DNA of 64,000 nt from Breoghania sp963678585 (GCA_963678585.2 CAXXGA010000002.1:2790001-2854000); one strand, 5' to 3'. Shown: positions 27,315 through 36,728, counted from the stretch's first letter. Numbers and translations: made by a program. The notes: generated from the sequence alone by a model not told the origin.

Positions 27315-27695
27315 GCGCGCTGCTCCGAAAGCTTTTTAAGGCTGGTTAACCGGGATGGTAACCGATCGTTTACGGTTCTGGTTAATCATATTGAAGAGGA
27401 TGTTCACAGATTGGGAACCTTTCTAGGCCGAAGCGCTGAAGCTGTGAGTCCGTTGAATCAGTTAGCGGCATTTCCTCATGTGGATTGTCGCCAGCAACGG
27501 GATAGAATTTGACGGGAATTTCAAGGAATTCGCGTCAGTTTCACAGCTTACGTATCAAAACGCTTCCGCTGCGAATCGGAATTTGTTAACAAGTGTGTCG
27601 AGGTTTCGAGACGCGGTTAACAGCAGTTATTCGCCGCGATCGCCTACCTAGGTTGGTGCGGTATTGCCCAGAATAGGCAAGACGAGGGAATTGGC
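27315..27695. promoter_or_regulatory. fliI/ctrA divergent control region with GANTC sites and TTAA half-sites
   Basis: GANTC (CcrM-type methylation) sites at 27446-27450, 27455-27459 and 27573-27577. TTAA half-sites at 27336, 27346 (6 bp between this and the first), 27382, 27586 and 27617. The known CtrA box is TTAA-N7-TTAA. The closest pair here has a 6-bp gap, so binding is plausible but not proven. In Caulobacter ctrA transcription is shaped by CtrA itself and by GANTC methylation. Confidence 0.55.
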
Positions 27696-28391
27696 ATGCG
27701 AGTACTGCTCATTGAAGACGATGGCGCTACGGCCCAGAGCATCGAGCTGATGCTCAAGTCCGAAAACTTCAACGTCTACACGACGGATCTTGGCGAAGAA
27801 GGCATAGATCTCGGCAAGCTCTATGATTACGACATCATTTTGCTTGATCTGAATCTGCCGGACATGTCCGGATATGAAGTCCTGCGCACTTTGCGCGTCT
27901 CGAAGGTAAAGACGCCGATCCTGATCCTTTCCGGCCTTGCCGGTATCGAGGACAAGGTTCGCGGTCTCGGCTTCGGCGCCGACGATTACATGACCAAGCC
28001 GTTCCATAAGGACGAGCTGGTCGCCCGTATCCACGCCATTGTGCGTCGGTCCAAGGGGCACGCCCAGTCGGTCATCACCACCGGCGACCTGACGGTCAAT
28101 CTCGACACCAAGACGGTCGAGGTCAACGGCCAGCGCGTGCATCTGACGGGCAAGGAATACCAGATGCTGGAACTGCTTTCCCTGCGCAAGGGCACGACCC
28201 TGACCAAGGAAATGTTCCTGAACCATCTTTATGGCGGCATGGACGAACCGGAACTGAAGATCATCGACGTCTTCATCTGCAAGCTGCGCAAGAAGCTCGC
28301 AGCAGCAACCGCCGGCCGCAACTATATCGAGACCGTCTGGGGCCGCGGCTATGTGCTGCGCGAGCCCGACGAAGAGCGCGTCGCGTCCTGA
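27696..28391 (+). CDS. ctrA: Cell-cycle master response regulator CtrA
   Basis: 231 residues. REC domain with Asp51 in 'IILLDLNLPDMSG' and 'PFHKDELVARIHAIVRRSKG'. The OmpR/PhoB-type winged helix includes 'LTGKEYQMLELLSLRKGTTL' and 'FICKLRKKLAAA'. The sequence is very close to known CtrA proteins. CtrA controls replication, division and flagellar genes and is phosphorylated through ChpT, whose gene is 6 kb away. Neighbouring fliI, che and eipA genes fit known CtrA-linked functions. Confidence 0.97.
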   Translation: MRVLLIEDDGATAQSIELMLKSENFNVYTTDLGEEGIDLGKLYDYDIILLDLNLPDMSGYEVLRTLRVSKVKTPILILSGLAGIEDKVRGLGFGADDYMTKPFHKDELVARIHAIVRRSKGHAQSVITTGDLTVNLDTKTVEVNGQRVHLTGKEYQMLELLSLRKGTTLTKEMFLNHLYGGMDEPELKIIDVFICKLRKKLAAATAGRNYIETVWGRGYVLREPDEERVAS

Positions 28392-28430
28392 TCCTTTCCG
28401 GATGCGGCCGCCTCTCGAAGGCGCCTGTCG

Positions 28431-28459
28431 AAAAAGCCCGGCTTTGACCGGGCTTTTTT
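28431..28459 (+). terminator. Terminator of ctrA
   Basis: AGCCCGG ctttga CCGGGCT followed by TTTTTC, with AAAAA before the stem, 40 bases past the ctrA stop. Confidence 0.9.
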
Positions 28460-28540
28460 CTTGCCCGCAGTCTGGCTTTTCGTGTCCCCGTTCAGGCGAC
28501 GCGCCCCGGTTCCGACGACGAAAAGGGGGAACCGATCACG

Positions 28541-28576
28541 AAAAAGGGCGCCGTCTTGTCCGACAGCGCCCTTTTT
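28541..28576 (-). terminator. Terminator of the che operon
   Basis: AAAAAGGGCGC and GCGCCCTTTTT form a long stem with a 14-base loop; on the minus strand it ends in a T run. It lies 40 bases past the cheR stop and back-to-back with the ctrA terminator. Confidence 0.88.
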
Positions 28577-28615
28577 CCGTTCCCGATAACGGGTTTCCCC
28601 GCAGACCGGGAAAGC

Positions 28616-29512
28616 TCAGCTTGCAAACATGCGCGGTTTGCCGAAGGCCGTCGCGCCGACCGCGCTGGCGCTGCCCGACTGCGCTCCCGCAGCAGGCGCC
28701 GCGCCACCGCGGTGATAGAGCCCGCGAAGCCCCTGCACGGGCTGGAACGCAGTGCTCAATCCGACCACGGTTTCCGCAGCCCCCAGCACGAGATAGCCGT
28801 CATTCGACATCTGCTTGGCAAGCCGGTTCAGAATGTCGGACTTGGTCGGCTGGTCGAAATAGATCAGCACGTTACGGCAGAAGATGATGTCGAATTCCCC
28901 CATGGAGAGGAAGGAATCCAGCAGGTTCATCATCCGCCACTGCACCATGGAGCGGATCTCGGAATTGACCTGCCACAGGTCGCCGTTCTGCGTGAAATAC
29001 TTCAGCAGCATCTGGATCGGCAGGCCGCGCTGCACCTCGAACTGGCTGTAGACGCCGACCCGGGCCTTTTCCAGGACCTCGGTCGACAGATCCGTGCCGA
29101 TGATCTCGACCCGCCAGCCGGCAAGCTTGGACGCGGCTTCCTTGAGCAGCATCGCCAGCGAATAGGGCTCCTGCCCGGTGGAGGCGGCCGCACACCAGAT
29201 CCGCAGACGCCTGCGGTCGGCACGCGCCTTCATCAGGGCGGGCAGCATGACGTTCGTGAAGTTGTCGAACGGGGTCTTGTCGCGGAAGAAGAACGACTCG
29301 TTGGTCGTCATCGCCTCCACGACATCTTTTTCGAGCGTTTTGTCCCCGCCGCGCTGCACCTTGCCGATCAGTTCGCTCAGCGTGGAAAGCCCCGCCTTGC
29401 GCGCCACCGGCAGCAGCCGACTTTCCACCAGATACTGCTTTTCGTTGGACAACATCAGGCCGGAACGGCTCTTCAGATAGTTTTTGAGAAAGTCGAATTC
29501 AGTCGGTGTCAC
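28616..29512 (-). CDS. cheR: Chemotaxis protein methyltransferase CheR
   Basis: 298 residues from a GTG at 29512 that overlaps the cheB stop (GTGA). N-terminal all-alpha CheR domain 'LKNYLKSRSGLMLSNEKQY'. The methyltransferase domain has 'RIWCAAASTGQEPYSLAMLL' (SAM site), 'IIGTDLSTEVLEKARVGVY' and 'DIIFCRNVLIYFD'. It methylates glutamates of chemoreceptors. Last gene of cheA-W-Y-B-R. Confidence 0.95.
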   Translation of the reverse strand: MTPTEFDFLKNYLKSRSGLMLSNEKQYLVESRLLPVARKAGLSTLSELIGKVQRGGDKTLEKDVVEAMTTNESFFFRDKTPFDNFTNVMLPALMKARADRRRLRIWCAAASTGQEPYSLAMLLKEAASKLAGWRVEIIGTDLSTEVLEKARVGVYSQFEVQRGLPIQMLLKYFTQNGDLWQVNSEIRSMVQWRMMNLLDSFLSMGEFDIIFCRNVLIYFDQPTKSDILNRLAKQMSNDGYLVLGAAETVVGLSTAFQPVQGLRGLYHRGGAAPAAGAQSGSASAVGATAFGKPRMFAS

Positions 29513-30675
29513 CGCCGGCCTCCCAGAATACGGACCACTTTCGGGCCGATGTCGTCCAGCGGTAGTACGTCGGAGCATTGATTGGTCTGTGCGGCGGCGC
29601 CGGGCATTCCCCACACGACACTGGTCTTCTCATCCTGCGCGATAACACTGCCTCCCGCTGCGGCGACCGTCTTCACGCCGGCCGCGCCGTCATGGCCCAT
29701 GCCGGTGAGGACGATGGCCAGGCTGGCCGAGCCGTAGATCTTCGCCACACTGTCGAAGAGCGGATCGACCGCAGGCTTGCAGAAATTTACAGGCGGATCA
29801 TTCGTGAGCCTTGCACGGGTATTCACCCCATCCTTTTCCAGAACGAGATGCTTGCCGCCAGGCGCGACATAGATAGTTCCCGCCGCAAGGATTTCGCCGT
29901 CATCGGCCTCCTTGGCAGGACGCAACGCCGCCTTCGCCAGATGCTCCGCCAGAATGGCGGTGAAGGTCGGCGGCATGTGTTGGGTCACGACAACCGGAAT
30001 ATCGCCGATTGACGGTCCGATGTCGCGAAACAGGACTTGCAGGGCCTGCGGGCCGCCCGTCGACGAGCCGATGGCCAGGACGCGCGGACGCACGGCCGAA
30101 TAGGAGCGAAGCGTAAAATGCGGACGCGGCTGGAACGCGGGCTGGCGCGCGGCAGGCTGAGCCGCGGTTGCCTTTCCTGCGACCGTCTCCGCACGCATCG
30201 GCCTGCGGCCGGCGCCGGGACGCGCCCGCGGTCCGAGGTTCTTGAGCTTCTCGATGAGTTCGCGACGGAAATCCACCGAAGTTGAGATGGTCGACGAGGA
30301 TTCCGGCTTCGGAACATAGTCCTGCGCGCCCAGCGACAGCGCCTTCAGGCTGATTTCCGCGTTGCGGCGGGTCAGCGTGGAGGCCATCACCACGACGAGA
30401 TTCTTCTTCTTGGCGAGCATGAGCGGCAGCGCCGTCAGCCCATCCATTTCCGGCATCTCGATATCGAGAACGACCACATCGGGATTGGACCGCTCGATGT
30501 CATCGACGGCGAGCTTCCCATTGCGGTGCGAAGCGACCACCGCGAGCGCGGGATCGGCGTCGACCCAGCGACTGATCAACCCACGGATCACGACGCTGTC
30601 GTCCACAACCATTACGCGTATCGGGTCCGTCACGGCTCCGCTCGGCTGAGCAGCCGCTTGTGTCGCAATCACCAT
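29509..30675 (-). CDS. cheB: Chemotaxis response regulator / protein-glutamate methylesterase CheB
   Basis: 388 residues from the ATG at 30675. REC domain with Asp71 ('VVVLDIEMPEMDG'). A ~60-residue Ala/Arg-rich linker leads to the methylesterase domain with the Ser nucleophile in 'AIGSSTGGPQALQ', His in 'VTQHMPPTFT' and Asp in 'TGMGHDGAAG'. It demethylates receptors when phosphorylated by CheA. 26 bases separate it from cheY. Confidence 0.96.
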   Translation of the reverse strand: MVIATQAAAQPSGAVTDPIRVMVVDDSVVIRGLISRWVDADPALAVVASHRNGKLAVDDIERSNPDVVVLDIEMPEMDGLTALPLMLAKKKNLVVVMASTLTRRNAEISLKALSLGAQDYVPKPESSSTISTSVDFRRELIEKLKNLGPRARPGAGRRPMRAETVAGKATAAQPAARQPAFQPRPHFTLRSYSAVRPRVLAIGSSTGGPQALQVLFRDIGPSIGDIPVVVTQHMPPTFTAILAEHLAKAALRPAKEADDGEILAAGTIYVAPGGKHLVLEKDGVNTRARLTNDPPVNFCKPAVDPLFDSVAKIYGSASLAIVLTGMGHDGAAGVKTVAAAGGSVIAQDEKTSVVWGMPGAAAQTNQCSDVLPLDDIGPKVVRILGGRR

Positions 30676-30700
30676 TTCCGGTTCACCATCAAGGGGGTCT

Positions 30701-31066
30701 CTAGAGGAGACCGACTTCCTGGAACTTCGCTTCGACAATCTCGCGATCGAAGGGCTTCATGATATATTCGTTGGCGCCCGCACGGATCGCCTTCGCAATA
30801 TGCCCTACGTCGTTTTCAGTGGTGCAGAAGACCACCGTGGGGCGATCACCGCCTTCTTCCTGACGCAGCGCTGTCAGGAATTCCAGACCATCCATGACCG
30901 GCATGTTCCAGTCGAGCAGGATGGCGTCGGGCATGTCTGCCCGACAGCTTTCCAAGGCAGCCTTGCCGTCCTCGGCCTCGGTAATGGTGAAGTCGAGGTC
31001 TTCCAGGATTCGACGCGCGACCTTTCGGATCACGCTGGAATCATCGACCACGAGGCATGTCTTCAT
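30701..31066 (-). CDS. cheY: Chemotaxis response regulator CheY
   Basis: 121-residue single REC domain. Acidic pair in 'CLVVDDSSVIR', phospho-Asp52 in 'LLDWNMPVMDG', Thr in 'VVFCTTENDV' and Lys in 'IMKPFDRE'. Phospho-CheY acts on the flagellar motor. In the operon between cheW and cheB. Confidence 0.95.
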   Translation of the reverse strand: MKTCLVVDDSSVIRKVARRILEDLDFTITEAEDGKAALESCRADMPDAILLDWNMPVMDGLEFLTALRQEEGGDRPTVVFCTTENDVGHIAKAIRAGANEYIMKPFDREIVEAKFQEVGLL

Positions 31067-31110
31067 CTCACCAAATCTCCTGATCGGGGCCAGGCCCGGA
31101 TACGGCTAAG

Positions 31111-31611
31111 TTATGCAGCAAGAGGTTCGTTCATCATCGCGCCCAACAGGCGCTCGACATCGAGGATGACCATCAGCTGGCCTTCCAGCCTGTGCACACC
31201 GGCAGAAATCTCCGCCCAGCGCTGATCGAGATTGGTGGGGTTCGGCTCGCGCGAGCTGCCCGGAAGGGTCAGGACTTCGCCCACCGTGTCGATGACGAGA
31301 CCGTAGGACTCGCCCTTGTACTCGATGCCGACGGCCATCATCGTCTGCCCGCCTTCCAGCGGCGGCAGAGAGAGCCTGCGGCGCATGTTGATGGCGGTCA
31401 CGATGCGACCGCGCAGGTTCAGAACGCCCTGCACTTCCGGCGGCGCAAGAGGCACCCGCGTCACGCTTTCCGGCACGAATACGTCATGGACCTGGCTGAT
31501 GCGAAGCCCGAAGAGCTGCCCCCCGATCACGACGGTGACATACTGGATGCTCTCGTTGGCGGCGGCCTGTGCAGCAGCGCCGCCGTCGATGTGGTTCTGG
31601 TCGTTATTCAC
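31111..31611 (-). CDS. cheW: Chemotaxis coupling protein CheW
   Basis: 166 residues, GTG start overlapping the cheA stop by 4 bases. CheW fold: 'YVTVVIGGQLFGLRISQVHD', 'LRGRIVTAINMRRRL', 'YGLVIDTVGEVLTL'. It couples CheA to receptors. About 20 N-terminal residues (Asn/Ala-rich) are extra to the domain. Confidence 0.95.
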   Translation of the reverse strand: MNNDQNHIDGGAAAQAAANESIQYVTVVIGGQLFGLRISQVHDVFVPESVTRVPLAPPEVQGVLNLRGRIVTAINMRRRLSLPPLEGGQTMMAVGIEYKGESYGLVIDTVGEVLTLPGSSREPNPTNLDQRWAEISAGVHRLEGQLMVILDVERLLGAMMNEPLAA

Positions 31612-34349
31612 GCTGCAACCCTCGCTTCGTTGGTCAGCACATCCTTCAGGGCCGCGATCAGGCCCGGCCTGTCGAACTTGGCGACATAGTCGTCAAAGCC
31701 CGCCTGGCGGCCGCGCTCGATGGAAGCCGGCGTGACCAGCGACGACAGCGCCAGCACCGGCATGGAGCGGAAGCGCGGGTCGCGGCGCAGCGCCTCGCAG
31801 AATTCGAAGCCGTTGACGTCCGGCATCTCGATATCGGAGACGACGACGTCGAACTTGCGGCCCGACTGCAACACCTGCACGGCGCTGCGTGCGCTGTCGC
31901 ACACGGTCACGTCGTAGCCCGCCGCCTTGAGGACCGGCGTCAGCATGTTGCGGAAGAAGGCGCTGTCATCGACGAAGAGCAGCGACTTGGTCAGAGCCTC
32001 GGAAGCCATTTCCTTGCGCTGGAACCAGTCCTCGAACGCCTGCGGCAGGTAGTGGCCGAGATCGATGATCTCCGTGGCCTTTTCCTTGATCACCGCGGAA
32101 CCGAGGATGCCCGGCATGTCGGAGCCGACCTCGATATTGAGCTGGTCTTCCACGATGTCCACGATCTCGTCCACGACGAGACCCATGGAGCGGCCGCTGT
32201 CGGAGAACACGAGCATCGGCTGCGTGCCTTCCGTGCGATGCGCATGGGAGGGCTCGATATAGACGAGCGGCATCAGCGCGCCGCGATACTGAACGAGATC
32301 GCGACCGTTGGAGCGCTCGATCTGGGAGACCGTGAATTCTTCAAGGCGCGTGACCAGCGACAAGGGCACGGCCTTCGGTTCGGCCGAACCGGCACGGAAC
32401 AGCAGCAGCGACGTGGACGCATGATGATCAATGATCTTCTTGCGATCATCGCGTTCGTCATCATCCTGCTCGGCAAGCGCGGACGAAGCATGGCTCGCCA
32501 TCGCGCTGGCGATGCCGTTGGGATCAATGATCATGATCACCGAGCCGTCGCCCAGGATGGTGTTGCCGGAGAACATGGAGATGTTGCGCAGCATGGTCGA
32601 CATCGGCTTGACCACGATTTCTTCCGTATGGAAGACGCCGTCAACGACCACGCCGAACGTCTGGCTGCCTACCTGCATGACGACGATGAAGCCGTTGTCC
32701 TGCTCGAAAGCCTCTTCCGCGCCCGCGGCCGTTTCCCGGCCCAGAAGCTGGGACAGATGCAGCAGCGGCAGCAGCTTGTTGCGCAGGCGAAGGACGGGCG
32801 TGTCCTTGATGCGCTCGATGCGATGCTCGGAGTTGTTCTGGACGCGCACCAGTTCCACAACGGAAAGCTGCGGAATGGCAAAACGGTCGCCGGAGCTTTC
32901 CACGATCAGCGTGGACACGATGGCCAGCGTCAACGGGATCTTGATGATGAAGCTGGTGCCCTTGCCGGCCACCGACTTCAGATCGACCGAACCGCCGATC
33001 AGCTCGATGTTGTTGCGCACCACGTCCATGCCGACGCCGCGGCCGGAAACGCTGGTGACCTTTGCAGCGGTGGAGAAGCCGGCGGCGAAGATCATCTTGT
33101 GGATCTGCGCGTCGGTCATCTTCTCAAGATCGGCCTCGGTGTGAAGCCCGCTCTTGATCGCCTTCTTCTTGATCGCGTCGACGTCGAGGCCCCGGCCGTC
33201 GTCCTTGACCTCGATGATGATGTGCCCGCCCTCGTGATAGGCGGCCAGCGTGATCGTGCCCTTTTCCGGCTTGCCGGCGCTCTGGCGCTCTTCCGGCCCT
33301 TCAAGACCGTGGTCGGCAGAGTTGCGCACCATGTGGGTGAGCGGATCCTTGATCAGCTCCAGCACCTGGCGGTCAAGCTCGGTATCGGCGCCGATCATTT
33401 CCAGTTCGATCGGCTTTTCCAGTTCCTGGCTCAGGTCGCGCACCACGCGCGGCAACTTCTGCCAGGCGTTGCCGATCGGCTGCATGCGCGTCTTCATGAC
33501 GCCTTCCTGCAGCTCCGCCGTCACGTTGGACAGGCGCTGCAGCGGAACCTTGAACTCGCTGTCTTCGTGACGACGCACGATTTCCAGAAGCTGATTGCGG
33601 GTCAGCACCAGTTCCGAAACCATCGTCATCAGGTGTTCCAGCGTCTCCACATTCACGCGGATGGACTGGTTGGACACCGAAGACTTCTTGTCGCTGGCGG
33701 TTTTTTCGTGATGGTGATCGTCCGGCTGATCCTGCGCCGACATGGCGGCCAGATCGGCAGGCTTCTTTTCCGGTTCCGGAGCGGGCTCGGGGAGTTCGAT
33801 CTCGATCTCGGTTTCCTGGAAGGCGCGCTCAAGCTCGTCGAGCGATACTTCGCCCGGGCGCAGCTCGCGTTCCAGCGTCTGGTCAATCGGCTTGATCGCC
33901 ATGGCGTCCGCGTCGTCCGATGGCGCTTCCGCCGCCTCGGCCTCGCCTCCGCCCTCGTCCGACGACCCGAAGGCGTTCTCGGACATGAACTCAAGCTGCG
34001 TGATGAGATCCTCGTCGGAACCGGCGGGCTCTTCGCCCTCCGCTTCTTCCAGATCGGCGAGGATGCTCTTGATACGATCGATGGAGGTAAGGATCAGCGA
34101 CACGGCGGCCGGCGTGACCGGCGCTCCGTCGCGGAATTTGCCCATCAGCGTTTCCGCAGCATGGGCCAAGGCTTCAAGGCGCGGCAGACCCAGGAACCCG
34201 CAGGTTCCCTTGATCGTATGAACAAGACGGAAAATGTTGTCTAGGATCGTCGCGTTATTGGGTTCCTGTTCGAACTTCACGAGTTCCACGTCAACGACGT
34301 CCAAACTCTCGTTGGTTTCAGTCAGGAACTCGCGGAGGAGATCATCCAT
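31608..34349 (-). CDS. cheA: Chemotaxis histidine kinase CheA, hybrid form with C-terminal receiver
   Basis: 913 residues, much longer than the classical ~650. Order: Hpt (His44 in 'LVHTIKGTCGFLGL'), a ~130-residue acidic linker, dimerisation domain with 'MTMVSELVLTRNQLLEIV', HATPase ('HMVRNSADHGLE', 'DDGRGLDVDAI', 'GRGVGMDVV'), a CheW-like domain, a second CheW-like segment (~630-760; 'SMGLVVDEIVDIVEDQ'), and a REC domain with phospho-Asp in 'VVVSDIEMPDVNG'. The extra CheW-like and REC modules suggest additional tuning or a phosphate sink. First gene of the operon. Confidence 0.96.
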   Translation of the reverse strand: MDDLLREFLTETNESLDVVDVELVKFEQEPNNATILDNIFRLVHTIKGTCGFLGLPRLEALAHAAETLMGKFRDGAPVTPAAVSLILTSIDRIKSILADLEEAEGEEPAGSDEDLITQLEFMSENAFGSSDEGGGEAEAAEAPSDDADAMAIKPIDQTLERELRPGEVSLDELERAFQETEIEIELPEPAPEPEKKPADLAAMSAQDQPDDHHHEKTASDKKSSVSNQSIRVNVETLEHLMTMVSELVLTRNQLLEIVRRHEDSEFKVPLQRLSNVTAELQEGVMKTRMQPIGNAWQKLPRVVRDLSQELEKPIELEMIGADTELDRQVLELIKDPLTHMVRNSADHGLEGPEERQSAGKPEKGTITLAAYHEGGHIIIEVKDDGRGLDVDAIKKKAIKSGLHTEADLEKMTDAQIHKMIFAAGFSTAAKVTSVSGRGVGMDVVRNNIELIGGSVDLKSVAGKGTSFIIKIPLTLAIVSTLIVESSGDRFAIPQLSVVELVRVQNNSEHRIERIKDTPVLRLRNKLLPLLHLSQLLGRETAAGAEEAFEQDNGFIVVMQVGSQTFGVVVDGVFHTEEIVVKPMSTMLRNISMFSGNTILGDGSVIMIIDPNGIASAMASHASSALAEQDDDERDDRKKIIDHHASTSLLLFRAGSAEPKAVPLSLVTRLEEFTVSQIERSNGRDLVQYRGALMPLVYIEPSHAHRTEGTQPMLVFSDSGRSMGLVVDEIVDIVEDQLNIEVGSDMPGILGSAVIKEKATEIIDLGHYLPQAFEDWFQRKEMASEALTKSLLFVDDSAFFRNMLTPVLKAAGYDVTVCDSARSAVQVLQSGRKFDVVVSDIEMPDVNGFEFCEALRRDPRFRSMPVLALSSLVTPASIERGRQAGFDDYVAKFDRPGLIAALKDVLTNEARVAA

Positions 34350-34491
34350 GTCGGCTGCCCACCCAAAAACTACTAGATACTGGGGACCGCAAGGCGGTCT
34401 ACGGGCTCATTGCCCGGTGTCCCGAGTGTCGTCGTAATAGGTTAAGATAGGCTGAAGCGAAGACGCGGAATCATTGCGCGAAAGTAAGCGG

Positions 34492-35130
34492 CTACCCGGC
34501 TGTAATAACTACCGAATCATCGGACTTTTCCATGGCGATCGACATGTCGCAGTCACGAGCCAACAACCCTGCGTAGGCAGGTTGGATGGCATGCGCGTCA
34601 ATACGTTCCACGTCCTCATCGGTCAGCAAGTCAGCAATCATCGCCGGAATACGTGCGTTCAGCCCCTGGGCGGTGAGACGAAAACTGGGCGCCTGCGCGT
34701 CTTCGTTCAACATCTCCACGGTAATCGTGCCGCCGCGCGGAACGCACTGGTTGGCGATAAGCAGAAGGTTCAGCAGAAGCTTGACCTTGTTCTTGCCCAT
34801 CAAAAGCCGAGGAACGTTCCACACCAGATCGGACTTCTCGCCCGCCATGTATCCATCGGCCACAGAATGGGCGTCACCCAGATCGATCTCCGCGCCTGCG
34901 GACCCCGCCGCACCGAAGGAAAGCCGGGCGAACTGCAGCTTGGCGGATGCCTGTCGCGCACTCTTGCGAATGAGGTCCATGGCGAATTCGCGCATCTCCT
35001 CATTGTTTTCCTCGTCGAGCACTTCCAGCCCGTTGGTGATCGCGCCGACGGGTGAAATGATGTCATGGCAGACGCGGCTGGCGATCAGGGCTGCTAGATC
35101 GAGCGATGACAGGTCAATCGGCTTTGCCAT
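34492..35130 (-). CDS. chpT: Histidine phosphotransferase ChpT
   Basis: 212 residues from the ATG at 35130; 62 upstream codons are open but not ChpT-like. 'SRVCHDIISPVGAITNGLEV' holds the phosphorylated His22, and a degenerate HATPase-like domain follows ('NVPRLLMGKNKVKLLLNLLL', 'VPRGGTITVEM'). ChpT passes phosphate from CckA to CtrA and CpdR. It is a separate unit 142 bases upstream of cheA. Confidence 0.95.
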   Translation of the reverse strand: MAKPIDLSSLDLAALIASRVCHDIISPVGAITNGLEVLDEENNEEMREFAMDLIRKSARQASAKLQFARLSFGAAGSAGAEIDLGDAHSVADGYMAGEKSDLVWNVPRLLMGKNKVKLLLNLLLIANQCVPRGGTITVEMLNEDAQAPSFRLTAQGLNARIPAMIADLLTDEDVERIDAHAIQPAYAGLLARDCDMSIAMEKSDDSVVITAG

Positions 35131-35355
35131 GAAAACCTCGGCTTGGTGATTATTGGCGGAAACGCCCTGATTCGGGCAGGCTTGAACGAGGGTTACACTG
35201 ACACCCCCCGCCTGCCAAGCCTGTGGCGGAACCCTCGGTGCGATCCTTGCGGCACAACGGCCGTTTTTTTCGCAACTCCCGCGCGCAGGCTGCCTCGCGA
35301 CGCCCATCGCAAACACGCCGCAGCAGGCGGTGCGGAAAGCCGCGACAGCCGCGCC

Positions 35356-35994
35356 CTAGCGGTCCTTGCCCGGGTTGAAGCGGATATTGATCCGCTTGTC
35401 CCATTCCTTTTCCGCCTCGCGCACATGCTGATCGGGGGCGATCAGCCACTCGAAGCGGCGCGCCGGGGAATGAAAGAAATAGAGCCGCTGATTGTGGATC
35501 GCCCACACCCTCGGGTCTCCCGGCGCGGTCCGCCCGTCGGCAAGGGCCTGCGCGTCGTGTCCGCCGAATTGCGGCGCATAGATCTGCGGCGCCCCCTTGA
35601 AGGCCGCAAGATTCCCCTCGTTCACGAAGGTCCAGATCGTCTTCGACCAGACCAGTTCGTGTTCCCGCCTGCCTGGCCGCGCCCTGTGATCGACGAAATA
35701 GGCGACCGGGTCGTATCCGCCGATGGCAAGCCCGTTGGCCGGATCGACGAGAACGAAACGTTCCGGGATCGTATAGACCTTCTTCTTTGCGCGCGCGGGC
35801 GCGGCCGCCTCGTCGACCGCCTGCGCCTCGCCTGTTGCAGCCTCGCCCCCCGTCGCTGTGGCGTCCTGCGCAAGAACCGGAGGCCCGGCGCAAACCGTCA
35901 GAACCATGGCCATCACGAAAAATGCCAAGCATTTTCCCCCCGCAAAAATGCGGGTTGGCCCAATCGTTGCCGGATTTCGACTAAACTCTGTCAT
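35356..35994 (-). CDS. YHS-domain periplasmic/exported protein
   Basis: 212 residues from the ATG at 35994. The N-terminus holds a signal-like segment 'CLAFFVMAMVLTVCAGPPVLAQ' and an Ala/Glu-rich stretch. The YHS-like domain has 'GLAIGGYDPVAYFVDHRA' and 'IHNQRLYFFHSPARRFEWL'. YHS domains are often linked to metal binding, but the Cys residues of some YHS families are missing here. Function unknown. Divergent from eipA with 134 bp between. Confidence 0.85.
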   Translation of the reverse strand: MTEFSRNPATIGPTRIFAGGKCLAFFVMAMVLTVCAGPPVLAQDATATGGEAATGEAQAVDEAAAPARAKKKVYTIPERFVLVDPANGLAIGGYDPVAYFVDHRARPGRREHELVWSKTIWTFVNEGNLAAFKGAPQIYAPQFGGHDAQALADGRTAPGDPRVWAIHNQRLYFFHSPARRFEWLIAPDQHVREAEKEWDKRINIRFNPGKDR

Positions 35995-36128
35995 TGATTC
36001 GCTTTCAGCCGCGTCCGGCAATGTGCTTCGACCGGTCGGCGCATCATAACATCGATCCGGAGCGGCCTGCACGCCGCGTGGGAATCCTGCACCGATATCC
36101 TGCCCAAGGCACTGAAGGAGATCCGTGA

Positions 36129-36728
36129 ATGTTTTTGCCGATCAGGAAGATGGTGACCCGCCTTGCGGCGCCCGCCCTGTTTGTCGCCACCGTCCTCGCC
36201 GCAAGCCTGAGCGTTCAGCCCGGCCATGCGCAGGCGCCGGGCAGCGAGTCCTATTCGCAAGACGAAATCGTCGATGCAGGCCATCGCTTCTTTGGCAAGG
36301 TTTCCGGCGGAATGGCCTCCGTCGTTGAGAACGCCGTCGCCAAATACGGCGAACCGAACGGCTATATCCTCGGTGAGGAAGGCTCCGCGGCGATCGTTGC
36401 CGGCGCTCGTTTTGGCGAAGGCGCGCTCTATACGCGCAACGCGGGCACCCACAAGGTGTTCTGGCAGGGCCCCTCCCTGGGCTGGGATTTCGGCGGCGAC
36501 GGCGCGCGCGTCATGATGCTGGTCTACAATCTGCCCGCCGTGGATGCCATCTTCCGCCGCTATGTGGGCATCAACGGCTCCGCCTATCTGGTCGGCGGTT
36601 TCGGAATGACGGTTCTATCCAACCACGACATCTACGTCGTGCCGATCCGCGCCGGCGTCGGCGCGCGCCTCGGCGTCAATGTCGGCTACCTGAAATTCAC
36701 GTCCAAGCCGACCTGGAACCCCTTCTGA
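36129..36728 (+). CDS. eipA: Envelope integrity protein EipA (DUF1134 family)
   Basis: 199 residues, start ATG at 36129 with AAGGAG 8 bases upstream. Signal peptide: 'RLAAPALFVATVLAASL' with cleavage near HAQAP. The mature part matches DUF1134: 'GKVSGGMASVVENAVAKYGE', 'GWDFGGDGARVMMLVYNL', 'GINGSAYLVGGFGMTV' and 'VPIRAGVGARLGVNVGYLK'. In Brucella EipA is a small periplasmic beta-barrel needed for envelope integrity and its gene is a CtrA target, which fits this position near ctrA and chpT. Confidence 0.93.
   Translation: MFLPIRKMVTRLAAPALFVATVLAASLSVQPGHAQAPGSESYSQDEIVDAGHRFFGKVSGGMASVVENAVAKYGEPNGYILGEEGSAAIVAGARFGEGALYTRNAGTHKVFWQGPSLGWDFGGDGARVMMLVYNLPAVDAIFRRYVGINGSAYLVGGFGMTVLSNHDIYVVPIRAGVGARLGVNVGYLKFTSKPTWNPF

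Noticed and set aside
31569..34244. Very long open frame (891 codons) on the plus strand opposite cheA
   Set aside because: It mirrors a certain cheA gene; GC-rich third positions keep the opposite strand open. The protein is His/Arg/Gln-rich with no family resemblance.
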